6,625 bases of DNA from Saprospiraceae bacterium. Lineage in GTDB: Bacteria; Bacteroidota; Bacteroidia; Chitinophagales; Saprospiraceae. The notes beneath the pieces are model-generated. The model made no database searches. It was not told the DNA's origin and was given only the letters and a program-made list of their open reading frames with translations. The translations under genes and the position numbers were made by a program. Below are positions 6,553 through 6,625 of the stretch, in pieces. The stretch is from the NCBI GenBank assembly GCA_013002475.1, contig JABDJM010000114.1, positions 1-6,625 on the forward strand, read 5' to 3'. How positions within the stretch are numbered: the stretch's first letter is position 1; each line of letters starts with the position of its first letter.

Positions 6553-6585
6553 AAAAAAAGGCCTCCAGATGGAGGCCTTTTTTTT
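6553..6585. terminator. Bidirectional intrinsic terminator
   Basis: GGCCTCC (6560-6566) pairs with GGAGGCC (6571-6577) around the loop AGAT. The stem is flanked by seven A residues on the left and eight T residues on the right, so a U-tract follows the hairpin on either strand. It mainly serves the minus-strand gene whose stop codon (6584-6586) overlaps the A/T tract. Transcribed the other way it could stop plus-strand transcripts, but no plus-strand gene leads into it here. Confidence 0.9.
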
Positions 6586-6625
6586 ATCCGCCGAAGTCAT
6601 CAAAGGCGATGTTCTCTTCAGGGAC
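6584..6625 (-). CDS. C-terminal end of an unidentified minus-strand gene (3' end only)
   Basis: Reading leftward from the window edge, 13 codons are open in one frame, giving VPEENIAFDDFGG and a TAA stop at 6584-6586. The stop directly abuts a strong intrinsic terminator, which supports a real gene end in this frame. The visible tail is acidic with a final Gly-Gly, too short to assign to a family. It lies upstream of metG on the same strand, but the terminator and 191-base gap make co-transcription unlikely. Confidence 0.6.
   Translation of the reverse strand, partial: VPEENIAFDDFGG

Overview
The window looks like ordinary chromosomal DNA from a member of the Bacteroidota. Three things suggest this: probable -7 promoter elements of the TAnnTTTG type ahead of start codons that lack Shine-Dalgarno sequences, a zinc-motif-free type B ribosomal protein L31, and a GlmU-like sugar nucleotidyltransferase of the kind typical of that phylum. 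Class or family cannot be fixed from the sequence. There are no transposases, CRISPR repeats, phage genes, tRNAs or rRNAs, and I found no convincing undescribed defence or mobile system.

Left part (1-1181, plus strand): the window opens inside a gene for an ArsR-type winged-helix protein fused to an SRPBCC (AHSA1/START-like) domain. Its start lies off the left edge. Next comes a short monocistronic unit for type B L31, with its own promoter and a strong intrinsic terminator.

Middle (1181-4266, plus strand): a tightly packed cluster of a GlmU-like nucleotidyl/acyltransferase, a spermidine-synthase-like SAM-dependent methyltransferase whose TTG start overlaps the previous stop by 4 bases, and a small two-helix membrane protein with TPR-like repeats. 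A second, paralogous membrane/TPR protein follows after 48 bases, probably with its own promoter. The cluster may serve envelope precursor or glycan synthesis, but only the first gene supports this directly.

Right part (4263-6625, minus strand): a complete methionyl-tRNA synthetase gene (metG) with a fused C-terminal tRNA-binding domain converges on the second TPR gene, so tightly that both stop codons use the same TTAA. Upstream of metG is a 191-base gap holding its promoter and a bidirectional terminator. The terminator closes another minus-strand gene, of which only the last 13 codons are visible.
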